From: Durusdinium trenchii
Taxonomy: Eukaryota; Sar; Dinophyceae; Suessiales; Symbiodiniaceae
Direction of reading: 5' to 3'
Length of the DNA stretch: 64,000 bases
NCBI GenBank assembly: GCA_963970005.1
Contig: CAXAMN010027472.1
Span: 1,817,749 to 1,881,748, forward strand
Made by a program: the position numbers and the translations under genes. Each line of letters starts with the position of its first letter. Within the stretch, counting starts at the first letter, position 1. The notes beneath the pieces were generated by a model, which was not told the origin of the DNA, did not search any database, and saw nothing but the letters and a program-made list of their open reading frames with translations. This document shows, one piece after another, positions 1 to 12,340 of the stretch.

Positions 1-1199
1 CCTGCCAGGATGAGGAGGGCAACTTTGCACCTGCCATGGACGATGTCGTCCAACATGCCGACCCCAAGACACTCAGCCTGGAGGGAGAAAAGCGATGCAC
101 CGCTTTTCCGATCTCAAATTTGAAGAGCACCCTGAAGTGAATCACCTTGAAATTTGAAGCAGAATCACCTTGAAGAGTGAATCACCTTGAAGTAGAAGCT
201 GAAAGCTGTCCAGTTTTCAACCCCAGACTATCCAATGTGTGGAATAATTACATGCGTTTACCCCATGTATGACCCTAATGCAAGTAACTCTTCCAGTCCC
301 AACAGGGGTTCGTAATGGTTCGTACCATATGATCAGATTCATTATCATATACCTAGATAGCCTGACATGACTAGTTTTCATACAGGGAAAATCAAGAAGA
401 CGCTTGCTTGCTGCCGTTTTGGAAAACAGAGAGACCTCAGGCTGCGTTGACAGTGGGATTGGCTTCCTACCTGTATTTTTTTCCACACACGAAAAAACGC
501 GTGCTTTCTGCTATGTTGTGACTTGCGTTTACATGGGGGAAACCAGTTTATCAAGTTTGGAATTGGCTTTATCAAGGTCTGGACTTATCCGTAACGCGTT
601 TACGGCGACCGGTGTGGTGCTCACTATTCAGATGGTGTGGATGTGCAGAGCGTGCAGAGTTCCGACGAACGGGTGGCCACGCACTGGTGGCAACGACCGC
701 CGTTGCCGGTTCCACAAAGATTGAGCATGAGCTGCTTCAGACCATCTTTGGAATTGGTTTCGATGTATATAAGTGGAGCGATCATGTTTGCTCGCCACAG
801 TTGAATGTCAACATATGCCAACCATGTGTATGTGTGTAAGCTCAAACCAATTTGATTTCAGATGCCCCATCCATCAATTTTAACTTTCTGTGTTACTCTG
901 AGGTATTCTCATGAAGTTATCCAGCATCAATTGCCCTCACATGCCCATCCCCTCAATTCTATCTAAAAACCATGGCCAGACCCTTTGTGGAATACCCTAC
1001 TGCGATCTCGATCGCGGTGTTCGTCGCTGGTTTTCGTTCAATCCCCCCGACCGAGTCCAACCGAGGATTGCAAGCCACCCGTGCATGATCTTGGCCACGG
1101 ACATGGCATCCTGGACGCAGTCGTCCGCGGGGTCCGCGCGGGGGTTTTGCTGAGTACAACTATAGTGTTCGGGAGACCCAAGCGGAGAACGATGACCTC
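1..1199. other. no gene recognised
   Basis: Short ORFs in all frames, none with a recognisable domain or sustained codon bias. Apart from the small tandem repeat at 137-193, I see nothing here that can be named. Confidence 0.5.
137..193. repeat. short tandem repeat, about 3 units
   Basis: The motif GAATCACCTTGAA occurs three times with short AG-rich spacers (near 139, 162 and 179). It is a local degenerate tandem repeat with no sign of coding function. Confidence 0.7.
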
Positions 1200-1301
1200 A
1201 TAGCAGCCTCCACCCTAGTAGCGATGGCCTCCACCTAGTAGCGTCCACCTAATAGCTTCCAACCTAATAGGAATGGCCTCCGACCTAGTAGCGATGGCCT
1301 T
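1200..1301. repeat. tandem GCGATGGCCTCC repeat
   Basis: Five to six variable-length units built on GCGATGGCCTCCACCTAGTA. The same motif returns at 22996-23022 (inverted), 30860-30902 (inverted), 55208-55232 (inverted), 56388-56470 and 61134-61175, so it is a dispersed short repeat that forms local arrays. No coding potential is evident. Confidence 0.75.
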
Positions 1302-2160
1302 TGAGACCCAAGCACAGGATAAGACAAGTCTTGAAATGTTTACGACGTGTTCGAGGGTCAGGGAGTGCGGGAAGAAAGTTTTTTGAACAGTAATGGTGAT
1401 CCGGAGGAGAGTGGTTTGACGGTGGTGTCAAGACAGTAGTGAATGGGGGCATACCCGGCCGGATTCTATGCAGGATGCACGCTGCTTCGTCCACAACTAT
1501 GTCCAGAACATGAGAATGGAGAACGAGAGCACATATCAGATTGCCTCCCGCTAGGGATAAGCACGAATACCCTTGAAACCTGCAGTGTTTGAGACACCTT
1601 TTGCAGACATCCTTTTTTCCTCCTACCGTGCGCGTTGCTCGACACTACACACAGACCAACACAGCACAGCCCTCTCTTCAAGGCCTGACAGGCCTAACAA
1701 TTTGATGAACTTTTTGGATCAATCCGATTGGCCCCTGTCTCAAGTAGAATCCCACCAGAATCTGGGTTCAGCCATGAAAAAACTAACAGAAATCAATGCC
1801 ACCCACACTCTTGGGCACCAACAGTACCCAGTCCATTCGTATATAGTTACGACCACATGGATGAGACGTGGCAATCCCAATCGTCTCATTCGCCACGATG
1901 CCTGGCCTGGGAAGCCTTCCACAGCGGCGCCGCCAAGCGCGCTCTGACAACAGAGGTTTCAGATCCCTAGAGAGTACCCCATCAGGTACCCGGAGAGGTG
2001 CTGCAGGAGACAGGTCCTAAAAATAAGTCACTTAAAGCCTCTCCCTGGAACCGGGTATCGTGGAGTGAGTCACCGCCTGGCCCTCCGGTCTTGTGCCACA
2101 AGCTGCAGGGCGAACTGCGCAGACAGCGGAAGATGAAAACCTCAAACATCGGGAAAGAAC
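1302..2160. other. no gene recognised
   Basis: ORFs up to 124 codons (1573-1947) have no domain or biased composition and look random. Nothing else was seen. Confidence 0.5.
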
Positions 2161-2268
2161 CCCAGGCACTCCATGGGACTGTATGCCAATCAATTGACCC
2201 CTCTATCAGCGCTCACCTTTGGCCGTTTCTCGGTACATATACCAGTGCCATTAGTCGTGGTGTTTGGG
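2161..2268. repeat. degenerate MITE, CCCAGAC family
   Basis: The left arm CCCAGGCACTCCATGGGACT resembles the left terminal repeat of intact copies. The right end reads as an inverted form of the arm variant CCCAGACACGACTAATGGGA. The arms have diverged and I see no target duplication. Probably an old copy of the family seen at 2616-2721. Confidence 0.55.
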
Positions 2269-2615
2269 ATCTAGTCCTGCTTTGAACCGATGTCAAAAGG
2301 GCGAATAGGATCCCGAACGTTTCTCTCGGAAAGGCGGCGGCTGCTTGAGCGGCGGCCGGTGAACACCTCTCTCGGAGAGGTCAGGGACCTCTCCCAGAAA
2401 GACCATCCATAGGAATCCAAAGGAATCCAATGCACAGGAAAAAATGGCTTGTATAGATTAAATATAGAGGTCTAAGGGGAGCCCAGAAACCCTTAAGCTT
2501 TTTACCTTTGGGGCTGTACCAGTACTTAACCCTCACTGCCAGGTCTTTCGTTGAGGGTGCCCGAATTCAGAGGTCTCAAGTCGACCTACAGAGTCGGGTC
2601 CTGGCACAATCTTAA

Positions 2616-2721
2616 CCCAGACACGACCCATGGGACTGCCATATATGCCGCCCCATTGACCCCCCCCTGGCACCACCCCTGGCCTGATCGGCATATATAG
2701 CAGTCCCATGGAGTGTCTGGG
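2616..2721. mobile_element. MITE, CCCAGAC family, TSD TAA
   Basis: A 106 bp inverted-repeat element. It starts CCCAGACACGACCCATGGGA and ends with the inverted arm TCCCATGGAGTGTCTGGG. TAA flanks both ends (2613-2615 and 2722-2724), consistent with a 3 bp target duplication. The centre holds the CACCACCCC-type motif shared by other copies. It encodes nothing, so it must depend on a transposase from elsewhere. Confidence 0.8.
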
Positions 2722-3092
2722 TAAAGTTTATTCTTCTTTGGCATCCAGGACTCGGTGGGTATGAAATAGTTACAACCACTTGGATTTGATCTGGTCATGC
2801 ATGGGATCAATAAACGGTTCCAGCCGGCTGGTGAAGCAACTGCATCGTATCTTGGTTTGTTTCCGAGCCAAATCCTTCCACATCACATCTGGCTTTCTTG
2901 GCCTGCCTCAGGTTTGGTTCAAGTTTGCCACCTTCTATTTCTTGCTGAGCCACGCCGGTCGCATTCGTCGCTGTGGGAGAGCCGGGCCCCAACGGTTTGA
3001 AGCTGACGATACGTCCGGTCAAGCTGGAGTGGGTTCAGTTGGGGCATTGCGGAGCAGAAAAGAAGGGTGTCCCCTCATGGACATGTTCATAA
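2722..3092. other. no gene recognised
   Basis: ORFs up to 116 codons without domains lie between two MITE copies. Nothing else is seen. Confidence 0.5.
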
Positions 3093-3188
3093 CCCAGACA
3101 CTCCATGTATGCCATATATGCCTACATTGAGGTGGTGCCAGTGGGGTCAATGGGGCGGCATATATTCCAGTCCCATGGAGTGTCTGGG
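3093..3188. mobile_element. MITE, CCCAGAC family, mixed arms, TSD TAA
   Basis: A 96 bp element with flanking TAA at 3090-3092 and 3189-3191. The outer 15 bp of the arms match, but the inner parts come from two subfamilies: the left continues TATGCCATATATGCC and the right is the inverse of GGGACTGGAATATATGCC. This suggests recombination or gene conversion between subfamilies. Confidence 0.78.
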
Positions 3189-3191
3189 TAA

Positions 3192-5576
3192 TAGCAAATC
3201 AATCGGACATTTGTGATACCGGTAGCATCAATCGAATCGGTGGGGAGGGCGGTACGAAGCTGTGCGGCTGGACGGTTCCAACCACTATCATACATTGCAG
3301 TGGATGGAACAGCATGGAACAGTGACCCGAAGGTTTTACTTTTTTATCTTATATATAATATATGTTTTTTAAAGCAGGATCGCTCATGCGATTCATTTGG
3401 TTCCTGGATGTTTGTTGGGAAACATAAGTGTCCGGGAACGGGAACCGACCACTTCTGCCACCGAGCACCAGTGGCTGTAAATGAGACCAAGTAAACCCAT
3501 ATGCACTTTAAGTCCTGTTGGCTCATTCCTACCAGGGGATTTCGGTATGTTGATCTAATATTTTTGAGGGGCCGGGCCAGCCAAATCTGTAGCGGGTCTC
3601 AACAAGCAAGTAGGAGTTTCTGGAGCAAAGTGATGAGGTTTGCAGGTGAGGAACCCTCCGCTTCCACCCCCCATTCGGACAGCTTGGAGTTCAACCACCG
3701 CAGCTCAGTGCTGAACCAGCAGTTCAGCACATCCATCGTGGTTTTCGCCGAACGACCCGCACACGGCACCGCCCCAAATCACGGTCCTTTTCATCGCAGC
3801 GAACGACATAAACCCATGGCTGTCCTCTCGTCCTCCCAGGCCTTCGGACCTGTGGTTTGGTTCGTGAAGACCAGTCGACCCAATCACTCATCCCCAGACA
3901 CGACTAATGGGACTGGTATATCTACCTTCAAAACGGCCAGGGGTGCTGTTATATCTCGGGGTCTGTCTGGGGCGGCAAAAAAATGACAGACATGACAGGA
4001 TGTGTTTGGGATCTGAGTCGTGCACCGAGGCCGCGGCTATTTCCTGTTCACCTTGCTGGTCTTCGCCTCGGGGCAGACCATCCTTGTGAGACACCAGGCG
4101 CGCCGATGGTCGGGTCGAAGGGCTTCATCCGATGGTCAGCGGCGGAAAGTCGGTGGCTTCCGCGACTTCCTGTTTATTGAGCACACCCCAGTTGATGAGG
4201 ATTTTGGGGGAAAGGGTAGTAGAGCCATCCATGCAGAAATGAGAAAGCCTGGTGCATGTTTTTGAGGGAAGTTTGGACATCCACTTCGATCATCCTTCAA
4301 GTTGGAGGGAGGGATTTCTGGTTTTGAGCCAGGAGTAACAACAGCAGATGATATGTTCAATTCGTCGAAGTTTGCTTGAGGTTGTTTCATGCGGTGTCCT
4401 TTGCCCATGAGTTCAGATTGAGGCTTGAGGAGCAAAAGCCACCATCTTGTCTAGTCTAAGGAATTTGGACACAAGCAGGTCGAGAAAGGTGCCGCAAAAC
4501 GCGCAGTGTGTGGATGCCCCTGCAGAATTTCGATGTTGATCAATGCCAGACCTGCTGCCAGACCCGAGTCCTGCCCGTCAGTACCTGGTCACCTGAACAG
4601 GATATGACCGAGTGGAGTTGGTGACGAACGATGGGATATATATATTGGCCGGGTTTACCCTACAGGGTCAGGAACAGGTCAGGAACTGACCTTATTTGGA
4701 GTTGATCAGTTGATCAGACCAAAGCACTGGTTCCTTGCACGTAGCAGGTGACCGACTACTGGGTCTGTATTAGTATGGACTCGCGGACTCCAATTCGGTG
4801 CTCGGTTCGGTTGGCATCTTCGGTGTTCGGTGTCAGCATTTCGGGACACATGGATTTGGTTCTGTCGGACCAAGCAGGATCTCGGAGGATGCCTGGAAGA
4901 GCCACCTCCCGGAGTAGCCACTTTTTTCGAGGAAGCAGCAATTCTGCTTTGCGGCCCCCGTTGAGACGGGAATCAGGTCGAAGTTGGCACCCAAGAAAGA
5001 AGAAACCTCAGGGATCCTCAGGGATGCCTGATTGCCTGTATGCTGTACTAAACTATAGCACTCACCACCCACACAGGATGTTGGTAAACACATGGTCAGG
5101 GAAGTCTAGAAACCACTAAAAAAGCTGGGTGGTGTTGGTACTTATGGTACGTCGCTTCCCTTTTCTTTCTGAAGATGAGCTGAAACCATCCACGGCCATC
5201 CACCATCCACGGCCACGCTCTTGGCAGGAGATGGAGACACAGGAGGAGACGCGACGGTGGAACCACCACCCGAGCGACGGACGGGTCGACCGGCCCTTCA
5301 CGGCTTCCCTCGAGCCCTCCCAGACGCGACGGCTCTGGGGCTCTGGCGAAACGGCCGGGCCAGGGGTGGTGGTGCCTGGAGGGTCAGTTGATAGGCATCA
5401 ATGGCAGTGCCATGGAGTGCAGGGGATTGATTGAATGGTCTGTCTGCCATGGAGTGTAGGGACCGCCCCAGTCCCGTGCGAAACGTCACTGGACCGTGCG
5501 GAGCGCGCGGAGCGACCGAACGGGGAAGTGACCGAAAGCGACGCTCCGGCGCTCCCAGTCAATATCACTTAATTGG
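3192..5576. other. no gene recognised; one MITE remnant
   Basis: Contains a degenerate CCCAGAC-family copy (3893-about 3972) and a fragment of a right arm near 5400-5420. ORFs up to 161 codons (3501-3986) carry no recognisable domain and show no consistent codon bias. Nothing else is identified. Confidence 0.45.
3893..3972. repeat. degenerate MITE, CCCAGAC family
   Basis: The left arm is clear (CCCAGACACGACTAATGGGA, then CTGGTATAT). The right end is only weakly complementary (GTCTGTCTGGGG region). It preserves the alternative arm type also seen inverted at 2240-2268 and 17972-18014. Confidence 0.5.
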
Positions 5577-5605
5577 GTTAGTTAGACTTGGTTTTGCTTA
5601 GGGTG
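5577..5605. repeat. dispersed repeat copy 1 of 2
   Basis: GTTAGACTTGGTTTTGCTTA followed by GGGTGATG recurs at 10859-10887 with one change (GAGTGATG). The flanks differ, so the shared unit is under 35 bp. Confidence 0.7.
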
Positions 5606-6663
5606 ATGGAACCAACATGGAAGTGGAGTTCACCCCCTGTTTGTAAAGGAAAGTAGTCTTCCAAGGGACCATGCCATCCACATAAGCAATGTTAGTGAGT
5701 CAGAGTGTAACTATAAGGATTGTGCCAATCACGAAGTAAGCCACCGACCGTCTCCCCCGTTCGCCGGCATCCACCACCAAAGAATCCAAATCATTTCGAA
5801 ATGCTGGGAATCACCTTGGACCTATCCTTAGCATGAGCTCCTTAGCATTACGAAGGATTTCACCACTACAACAGGTCGGTCAACCGAACCTTGCGTGTCG
5901 GAACCACCGAACGGAACCACCGAACGGGAAAAAAGGCACCCCAAGCACCGCCGGTCGGAGAGCGAAAGCGGCCGCCGTGGCGAACGAAGGCTCCTGTCCG
6001 TGGTGACGGCGTTGGTGTTGTGTTGTGGAGCTAGTTGTTGTTGTGTTGTGGAACGAAGAACACCCAAAACCTAGGTCAGCTTGTTGATTGACCTCCCCCT
6101 AGTCCCAAAACCTCCCAATTGTTTAACCATCCACGCATCCTGGGTGGTGCTCGCAATTTCAAGCTGAAGATACTGCAGGGTGTCCGAGTACCAGTAACTG
6201 TTGGCCAAAGATTATCACTGTTTGTTGGTACAGGCAACTATAACTTATGTTGCTAGCAATGGTTTAAGGGGATATGGGTGTGTGTTGATAGAGAGACCAC
6301 CCAAAGACCCTGGAAGAAGGAAAATAGACCAAAACCATCCAAAACCCATTGGTTGGTTGGGTTCTCCCTATAAAAACACCCACCCACATTATATTATATA
6401 TTTATATATATTTATATCATGTTATATCCCTACCCAGTCAGTGCATAACCTTTACAATTTCTTTTTGGGGGGTGGTTTCCCACCTAAATTCCAACCTTTA
6501 TTCTCCAGAGAAACGGCAGAAACGGCTCAGTCTCCAAAATATCGTGTCAAGACTGTCGGTATGTGAAGACTGCGGTGAAGTTCTGTCTGTTTTTTCCCCA
6601 ATGGGCCAAAGAGATCGAGCCAGATCCGATCCGCCCCTAGGTCTAGTCACTAGAGACGACACA
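5606..6663. other. no gene recognised
   Basis: Contains a TTG/GTTGTG-rich direct repeat near 6011-6052 and an AT-rich run near 6386-6422. ORFs up to about 121 codons have no recognisable domain. Confidence 0.45.
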
Positions 6664-6797
6664 ACAGAAGACCCTCCTCGCCGCGAGGGTCGACCCGAGA
6701 TACCGTCCAAGGGAGCGCTTTACATCTCGGACCTGGCCTGTCAGATCCGAGATACCGTGCTAGCAGGGGAGTCCCAACAGGACACCCAAACAGGATG
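6664..6797. repeat. element related to GGACACCC family
   Basis: Contains GAGATACCG twice, CCTGTCAGATCC, and ends with CAACAGGACACCCAAACAGG. The last two motifs are shared with 26888-26978. The left end is unclear; it is probably a diverged or compound member of that family. Confidence 0.45.
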
Positions 6798-8452
6798 GTG
6801 AAACGGTGGTTTTTGGTTGGAGGTGACTTGGTTTGCTCCCGGATCCAAGTTATCCAGTGCAGAGCCCTCGAGCGCCTCGAGCTGCGAGCCTCACTCCCGT
6901 CGCAAGCGCGAAGAGATGGTTTGTTGCACGGGGCAAGGTCCTGGGTTTTGCTCAGAGTCAGAGTGATGATTCTCCCTGTGGCCAAATCCCCTTCTGGGAT
7001 CTTTCTTCCAGTTCAGCCAATCCAATCCAACCAGCCAGAACAACACTGAGTCCCTCCCGTAGGAACGCTACGTCATGCTGGGTTGTCGCCTCTTCTTGTA
7101 CATGGTCGTCGCTTGGAGCCGGATCGCGAAGACGAAGCGGAACCGGAAACGGAACGGACGGAACGGTCGGACGATCTTCACCTTGGTCCAAAGAAAACAT
7201 CCTCCGAACACATGCAAGATCATGCAAGTGGAGTTCACCACCTGTTTGTAGAGGATATGTTGTTCTCATGCAACGGACTGCCTGCCATCCACCACGTGAT
7301 GTGTTCGTCGTATTCTCGGGCTTCTCCCCGAACCAAGCATCTTTCGGTGGACGGGAGGCTGAAGGGATCGAACCGTCGCTGAAGAGCCCGCGCGCTCGCG
7401 CGCCGCGCCTGTCCTCCCATGGTCCGGATGCGGTCCTGAAGAGGTTCAATGTGAAACCTGGAGAAGCAATCGAAAGAGAAACGATATACATATAATCATT
7501 TGAAGTAGTGGAAGGGGTAGTGCTGTTGCATCATCAGAGTGATCCTGTATCTAACCAGTCTAAAACTGCGAATCATTAAAGCAAGTCTCTTTCATGTGTG
7601 ACTCGGCCTCCAAAAAGTGTTCCCAAACCCCACAAACGCATCCAGAAACCACGCGATGGTCGAAACCATCGCGCCATGTCTTCAGGTCATGCCAGCCATG
7701 TTAGCGAACTTTGTCATGCTCCTCGGCAGGGGGTCGTTGCTTCGCCGTTCCGAGGGTGATGTGCTCCGGTGGCTTCTTGGGACTTCCCCGGCATCGCAAG
7801 GGAACGAACCGACCAAGAGTGAGCGAGCTAGCGATCTGCGCCTGACCAGAAGATGGACACAGATCTTTGACCAGACAGGTCGTTCTTCACACACTGCAAT
7901 ACACATTCCTGGACCTGAAAAAGGGCTGGGATCGACCTGGAGATCCCAAGTAGTGAGCTGAGGGCGCGCGCCCATGTGACGTCCGACTTTGGACACATTC
8001 ATGCGCAATGAGCTGGGTGTGGAGTTCTGGCTCTGCCCGCTCCGGCTCTGCCTGCTGGTCCTTCCGGTTTTCGGTGGAGTTCAGACCTACTCACGACCCC
8101 CTCGCGCCCCAGCGCACGGAATCTCCCACCATTCCAAGCCAAGCCAGATCATCCTCGAGAATATGGAAGTGGCCTGACAACCGACGTTACCCCCGTTCTG
8201 CGGCAAATACCTGGCTGGTTGGCATCCGGAAAGAGAATTCAAGAAGAAAAAGCACAGCGTTCAGATGCGTTCAGAATCCAGACTGGTACACTCTCTTAAC
8301 GGCAGGCCGGGGTTGACATCGGAGTGTATCACCACATATCCGAGAATGGTGGCGGCCACCCACCCAATGGGTGCGCCTTTCGGGCCGTTGAACACCGCTT
8401 CCACCACCACCACCGCTACAGCGGAGGACTGGAAGAGTTTCATCATATAGTT
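6798..8452. other. no gene recognised
   Basis: The longest ORFs (6833-7495 on + and 6958-7491 on -) overlap on opposite strands and neither shows a domain, so both look like chance. A segment near 7227-7257 (GTGGAGTTCACC) also occurs near 5622-5650, so short dispersed repeats are present. Confidence 0.45.
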
Positions 8453-8540
8453 CCCAGACACTCCATGGGACTGCTATATATGCCGATCAGTTGGGGTGGT
8501 TTGGGGGGTCAATATATGGCAGTCCCATGGAGTGTCTGGG
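8453..8540. mobile_element. MITE, CCCAGAC family, TSD GTT
   Basis: An 88 bp element with arms CCCAGACACTCCATGGGACT and the exact complement at the right end. GTT flanks both sides (8450-8452 and 8541-8543). The central part is TTGGGGTGGTTTGGGGGGTC, shared with 29702-29770 and 33300-33395. Confidence 0.85.
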
Positions 8541-8680
8541 GTTATTAATACAAACCCAGTGTGAACATGACCCCCTCCATTGTCATGGAACTCTTCCAGT
8601 CCCAGACCTCGTCTCGTCACCTGGGACGGCGCTTCCGCCGGCGAAACCCTGCGATGTCCTTTCGTCACCGTCCCTTGTTC

Positions 8681-8746
8681 CTAGACCATACACTCCATGG
8701 ACCTGCCATAGATGCCGATCCAGACAGACCCCCCTGGCACCACCCC
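8681..8746. repeat. MITE fragment, CCCAGAC family
   Basis: The left half only: a degraded end, then ACACTCCATGGACCTGCCAT, a GATGCCGATC segment and a CTGGCACCACCCC centre as in the copy at 2616. No right arm is found. Confidence 0.5.
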
Positions 8747-9060
8747 CCCGAACGGCCGTTTCTTGCCAGTCCTTTGTCCCAGACGGGTCGCGTTGTAGGC
8801 GCAGGGCAGGCGGACCGGGCAAGAGCGCGCGCGCGCGGATGCCCGGGCGTCCTCAGGCTGTGCATGCGGGACGTGCACTCGCGGCACATGAGCCGACTCT
8901 GCGGACTGCCCATCCCAGCCCCTCGGGTGGAAGGGGTTGCGCGTTCGCGGAGGTGGATGGGAGAAAGAGGGGGTGAAACTGATGGGAGTGGGTGAAGCTC
9001 CTACCCACATGGAGCTTCGTGTCGATGAGATTCCAAAAGGTTTAAGAATCCAGGTAGATT

Positions 9061-9078
9061 CTCTCTCTCTCTCTCTCT
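9061..9078. repeat. (CT)n microsatellite
   Basis: Nine CT units. A plain dinucleotide repeat. Confidence 0.9.
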
Positions 9079-10858
9079 GGTAAATTACACTTTTTCGTTG
9101 TTGGTCCGCTTGCGAGTCTAACAAGTATCCAGCAATGCGCGATCCAAAAGGTCGACTTGTTGGTCTTTCTTCGTCCGTTCGGAAGTGGTCGATCACCGGT
9201 GATCATTGAAGCTGCAAGATGGGGGGTGAACCATCCACACCCTCCGATGCGGGCTTTCCCGCCCACCCTCGGTGCCTCCCGGGACACCCCGGGACACCCT
9301 CCGGTCCTGTCTCAACGCGACGACTCGCGGGGCCAGGCGAGCCTGAAGGAGTTCGACAAGGCGCGCGGAAGACGACGTCGGAGAACGAGGTGAAAAGAAT
9401 TGCCTGTCTCTCCCTTGGGGGTGTAATGTTGACTCTTGATTCATAAGCCCCTCGTATGAAGAGGATGTTCGATTCAAGTGGGGGGGTGTTATTAATCAAC
9501 TAGTCTACATTAGTGTTTATATACCTGTAACAGTCGGTAAAGAGATATCACAACGTTAAACTATAGTACTAACCATCAACCAAACCATCCCAGTGCTTGG
9601 TTGCTTTTGTGAACGATAGTTTTGAGAGTGTGCAAAGCATGACACCTATGCGAGGGGTGCTCCATACTTCAGGCATTCACTATTGTGTTTGATGGTTACA
9701 GAGCATGCCAGGATGGGTAGCTGGTTACACAGCAAGAAGAGAATCAGTATGAGATGTGGAGATGTGTCCGAAAAGAGAAAGTTGGATCAAGATTCACCTC
9801 TGAATGTGCAAACCTTGGGACTTGGCACTTCTATCCCTTGCAGTTTGCGGTTGTCGGGTGAAGTGATGTTGTATTTTCAAGGTCCCTCTATAGGGCTGTG
9901 CAGTTGCCAACGCACCCCCAGACTGCTGGGAGTTGAGTCGCTGGGCTGTGTTGTTTCCAAATAAGACCCCAGCAGCCCGCAACTTTTGGCCGATGGTTCC
10001 TGGTAAAGCCTGGGGGTGTTGCCTCCAAAACGGCACCAAACCGGCTCGGATCGGCAACACCTGGACCCTTGGACGGGTCCCTTACGCAGAGTCGACGAGA
10101 GTCGACGACGCAGCCAGGCCTTGCGATTGTGCCTGCTTTGGGTGATGGTGTTCTTGCCACTTGGCATGGTTCGACAGCGTGTGATTCATTTCGACAGCAC
10201 CGGTGAGAATGGGGCCCCGGAGGGCGGAGGGCGGAGGGGACAACGGAAGTGAGATGGCATGGGGTAGCTTGTTTCAACACGTTTTGGAGAAACACCCAAT
10301 AGTGTGTCTTCAAAATGACATGCTTTGATTCACTGATCCTTTTTTGTTTCCTTCATCCCGCCAACACAGAGTGGAATCAACACTGTTCCATGTCCCTCGT
10401 TGGTCAGCGTTTGGGGTTCCAGACCATTTCGCCGCTGGAAGGTGCCACTCTGTTTTCTCGCACCACCCAGCTTGGGGGTTAACCCTGACCATCGGTTTTC
10501 CATCAAACATCCTTTTGGGTGGTGCTGTCAAGGATCTCTTGTGGCCTGCAGGATCTCTTGTGGTCTAGATGTTTGGTCGGCCAGACCACGCAACATACAC
10601 GTTGTGATGGTTATTCAAGGACACCAGCCTCCGTGGGATAGATTATGGTGTGACGATTTGGTTCTATACAAGGCATCGCAGACATGAGTGAATCCATCAT
10701 AGATCAGATCAGCACTAGATTTCAGGCTTTCTCAGAAGAGAGAGTCATCCCACGATGCTTCTAGAGGACCGGACGGAGGCAGATGATGTTCTCAAAGGGA
10801 TGAGATGCTTGAAAGTCTATCCGTTCATTTGTTTTTTTTGGCCGTGACCTCATGGGGT

Positions 10859-10887
10859 TTGTTAGACTTGGTTTTGCTTAGAGTGAT
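10859..10887. repeat. dispersed repeat copy 2 of 2
   Basis: Matches 5577-5605 in the same orientation with a single base difference (GAGTGATG versus GGGTGATG). The sequences outside the shared part are unrelated. Confidence 0.7.
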
Positions 10888-12277
10888 GTATACTTTTCCC
10901 TGAAGCCCCTTCTGGAAAGTGCAGTGAACTGTCTACATACATAGGAAGATAGAATTCACATAAGGCCACAGTTGCTGAGCTTCATGTGGTTTTGATTGTT
11001 TTTGTATGTTTTTCTACAACTTATTTCTCTTGTATTTCTCCAGCTTGCCAATTGGCACAGTAACACAGCACTGGTAGCATGTTGGCTGAAAATCAAAGGT
11101 CTTCACGCCACCCGTAGTCCTACGTATGGCGCCCTCAAGGTGCGTGAGAAAACAGTAGTTCAAGGATCCGAGTTTGCACACGAAGGTGCAGCTGGTCTCA
11201 GGAAAAAACTGCAACGTAAGCTGGCATGAAGGAGAGGCTGTGGAACCGGTAACTGCGCAAACTGCTCAAGCACTGCTTCCAAACATTAAGATCGGCACCG
11301 CACTGGAACACTTTCCAAACATCCTAGAAGAGACGGATACTCCCGTGAAGCATGATAGACTGGCTACTCCGCAAGTCGAGCTACTGCAGAATTGGAACAA
11401 GTCTTGTGGCTTCATATACCACTGTCCTCACACAGGCGCTTGGCCAAGAGCAAATCCGGTCGTCCGGGCAGTGCTTGCACGCTAGCGGGCTCTTCCTTCA
11501 CAGTGTCCATTCCCGCAGCCCCACACTCCCCTCCCCTCTGCTTCCTGTGCTGCCACATGAACATTCCCGTGCTTGGGACCTCCGTTCCACTTCCTTTGAC
11601 ATGCCCTCGGTCATTTTCCACTGCCCTTACGCAGTCTGGTTTGGATTCATACCCTTTTCTTGCCACGACGTTGGCCGCATCAGGTCTTGCACGGAGCCGA
11701 TGTTGTGGTGCATGAGCCTTGCCGCATTCAGGTCGGGAGGTCTCCCCTGCGTCAGGGTTCGTTGGGATGACAAAACCGGAAACTCCAGACAATTCACCCG
11801 AAACACAGGAAGTCATCCCAACTTGGACTCTCCTGATTAGACGTGCCAAAGGTCCTGATGCTCCGGAAAGAGACCAATTCCACCAAGACCCACGTGATTG
11901 AAGGGGCGGCGGGGAACGGGAAGTGAACGGAGGACCTCCGGGTGACCTCCCCGTGGTTTGGGTGACCTCCGGTTTTGGTTGACCTGTTGATTTTCGTTCC
12001 TGGGTGTTTGTTTTTATTTCTGGGCTTGTATTTTTCTGGCATAAGGGAATTTGTTCTTTCCCGGTTTCTTGAAAAGAACATGATGGTAAGTGTTGGTCAG
12101 GGTTGTCTTGCCGAGTGATGCTAGGGAAATAACCTGTTGGAAGCTCATGTAGAGTCTTGATGAATAGCGCCACCCCAGACATGGATGGTAAAAGCATGTA
12201 AAACCTCTCCATATGGGTGATTCATCATGAGTCCACATGGAATACTCTTTGGAGTACACCAAACTGGGACATTTCTA

Positions 12278-12340
12278 CCAGACCCATACACTCCATGGGA
12301 CTGGAAGATCTGCCCACTCCAGACAGTCCGGCAGTCCCAG
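12278..12340. repeat. MITE fragment, CCCAGAC family
   Basis: Contains CCAGACCCATACACTCCATG, then GGACTGGAAGATCTGCC. It resembles the left arm and loses the pattern after about 60 bp. No right arm was found. Confidence 0.4.

Larger units (their letters stand above)
8747..12277. other. no gene recognised; simple repeats
   Basis: Includes an alternating GC run (8826-8838), (CT)9 at 9061-9078 and the 27 bp dispersed repeat at 10859. A 266-codon ORF on the - strand (11412-12212) is long but has no domain or bias I recognise, and the + strand is equally open across part of it, so I treat it as chance. Confidence 0.45.

Noticed and set aside
6833..7495. 220-codon ORF with a 177-codon ORF opposite
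   Set aside because: Both strands open over the same part and neither shows a motif; treated as chance.
11412..12212. 266-codon ORF on the - strand
   Set aside because: No domain, irregular composition, + strand also open in part; no transcript or context support.
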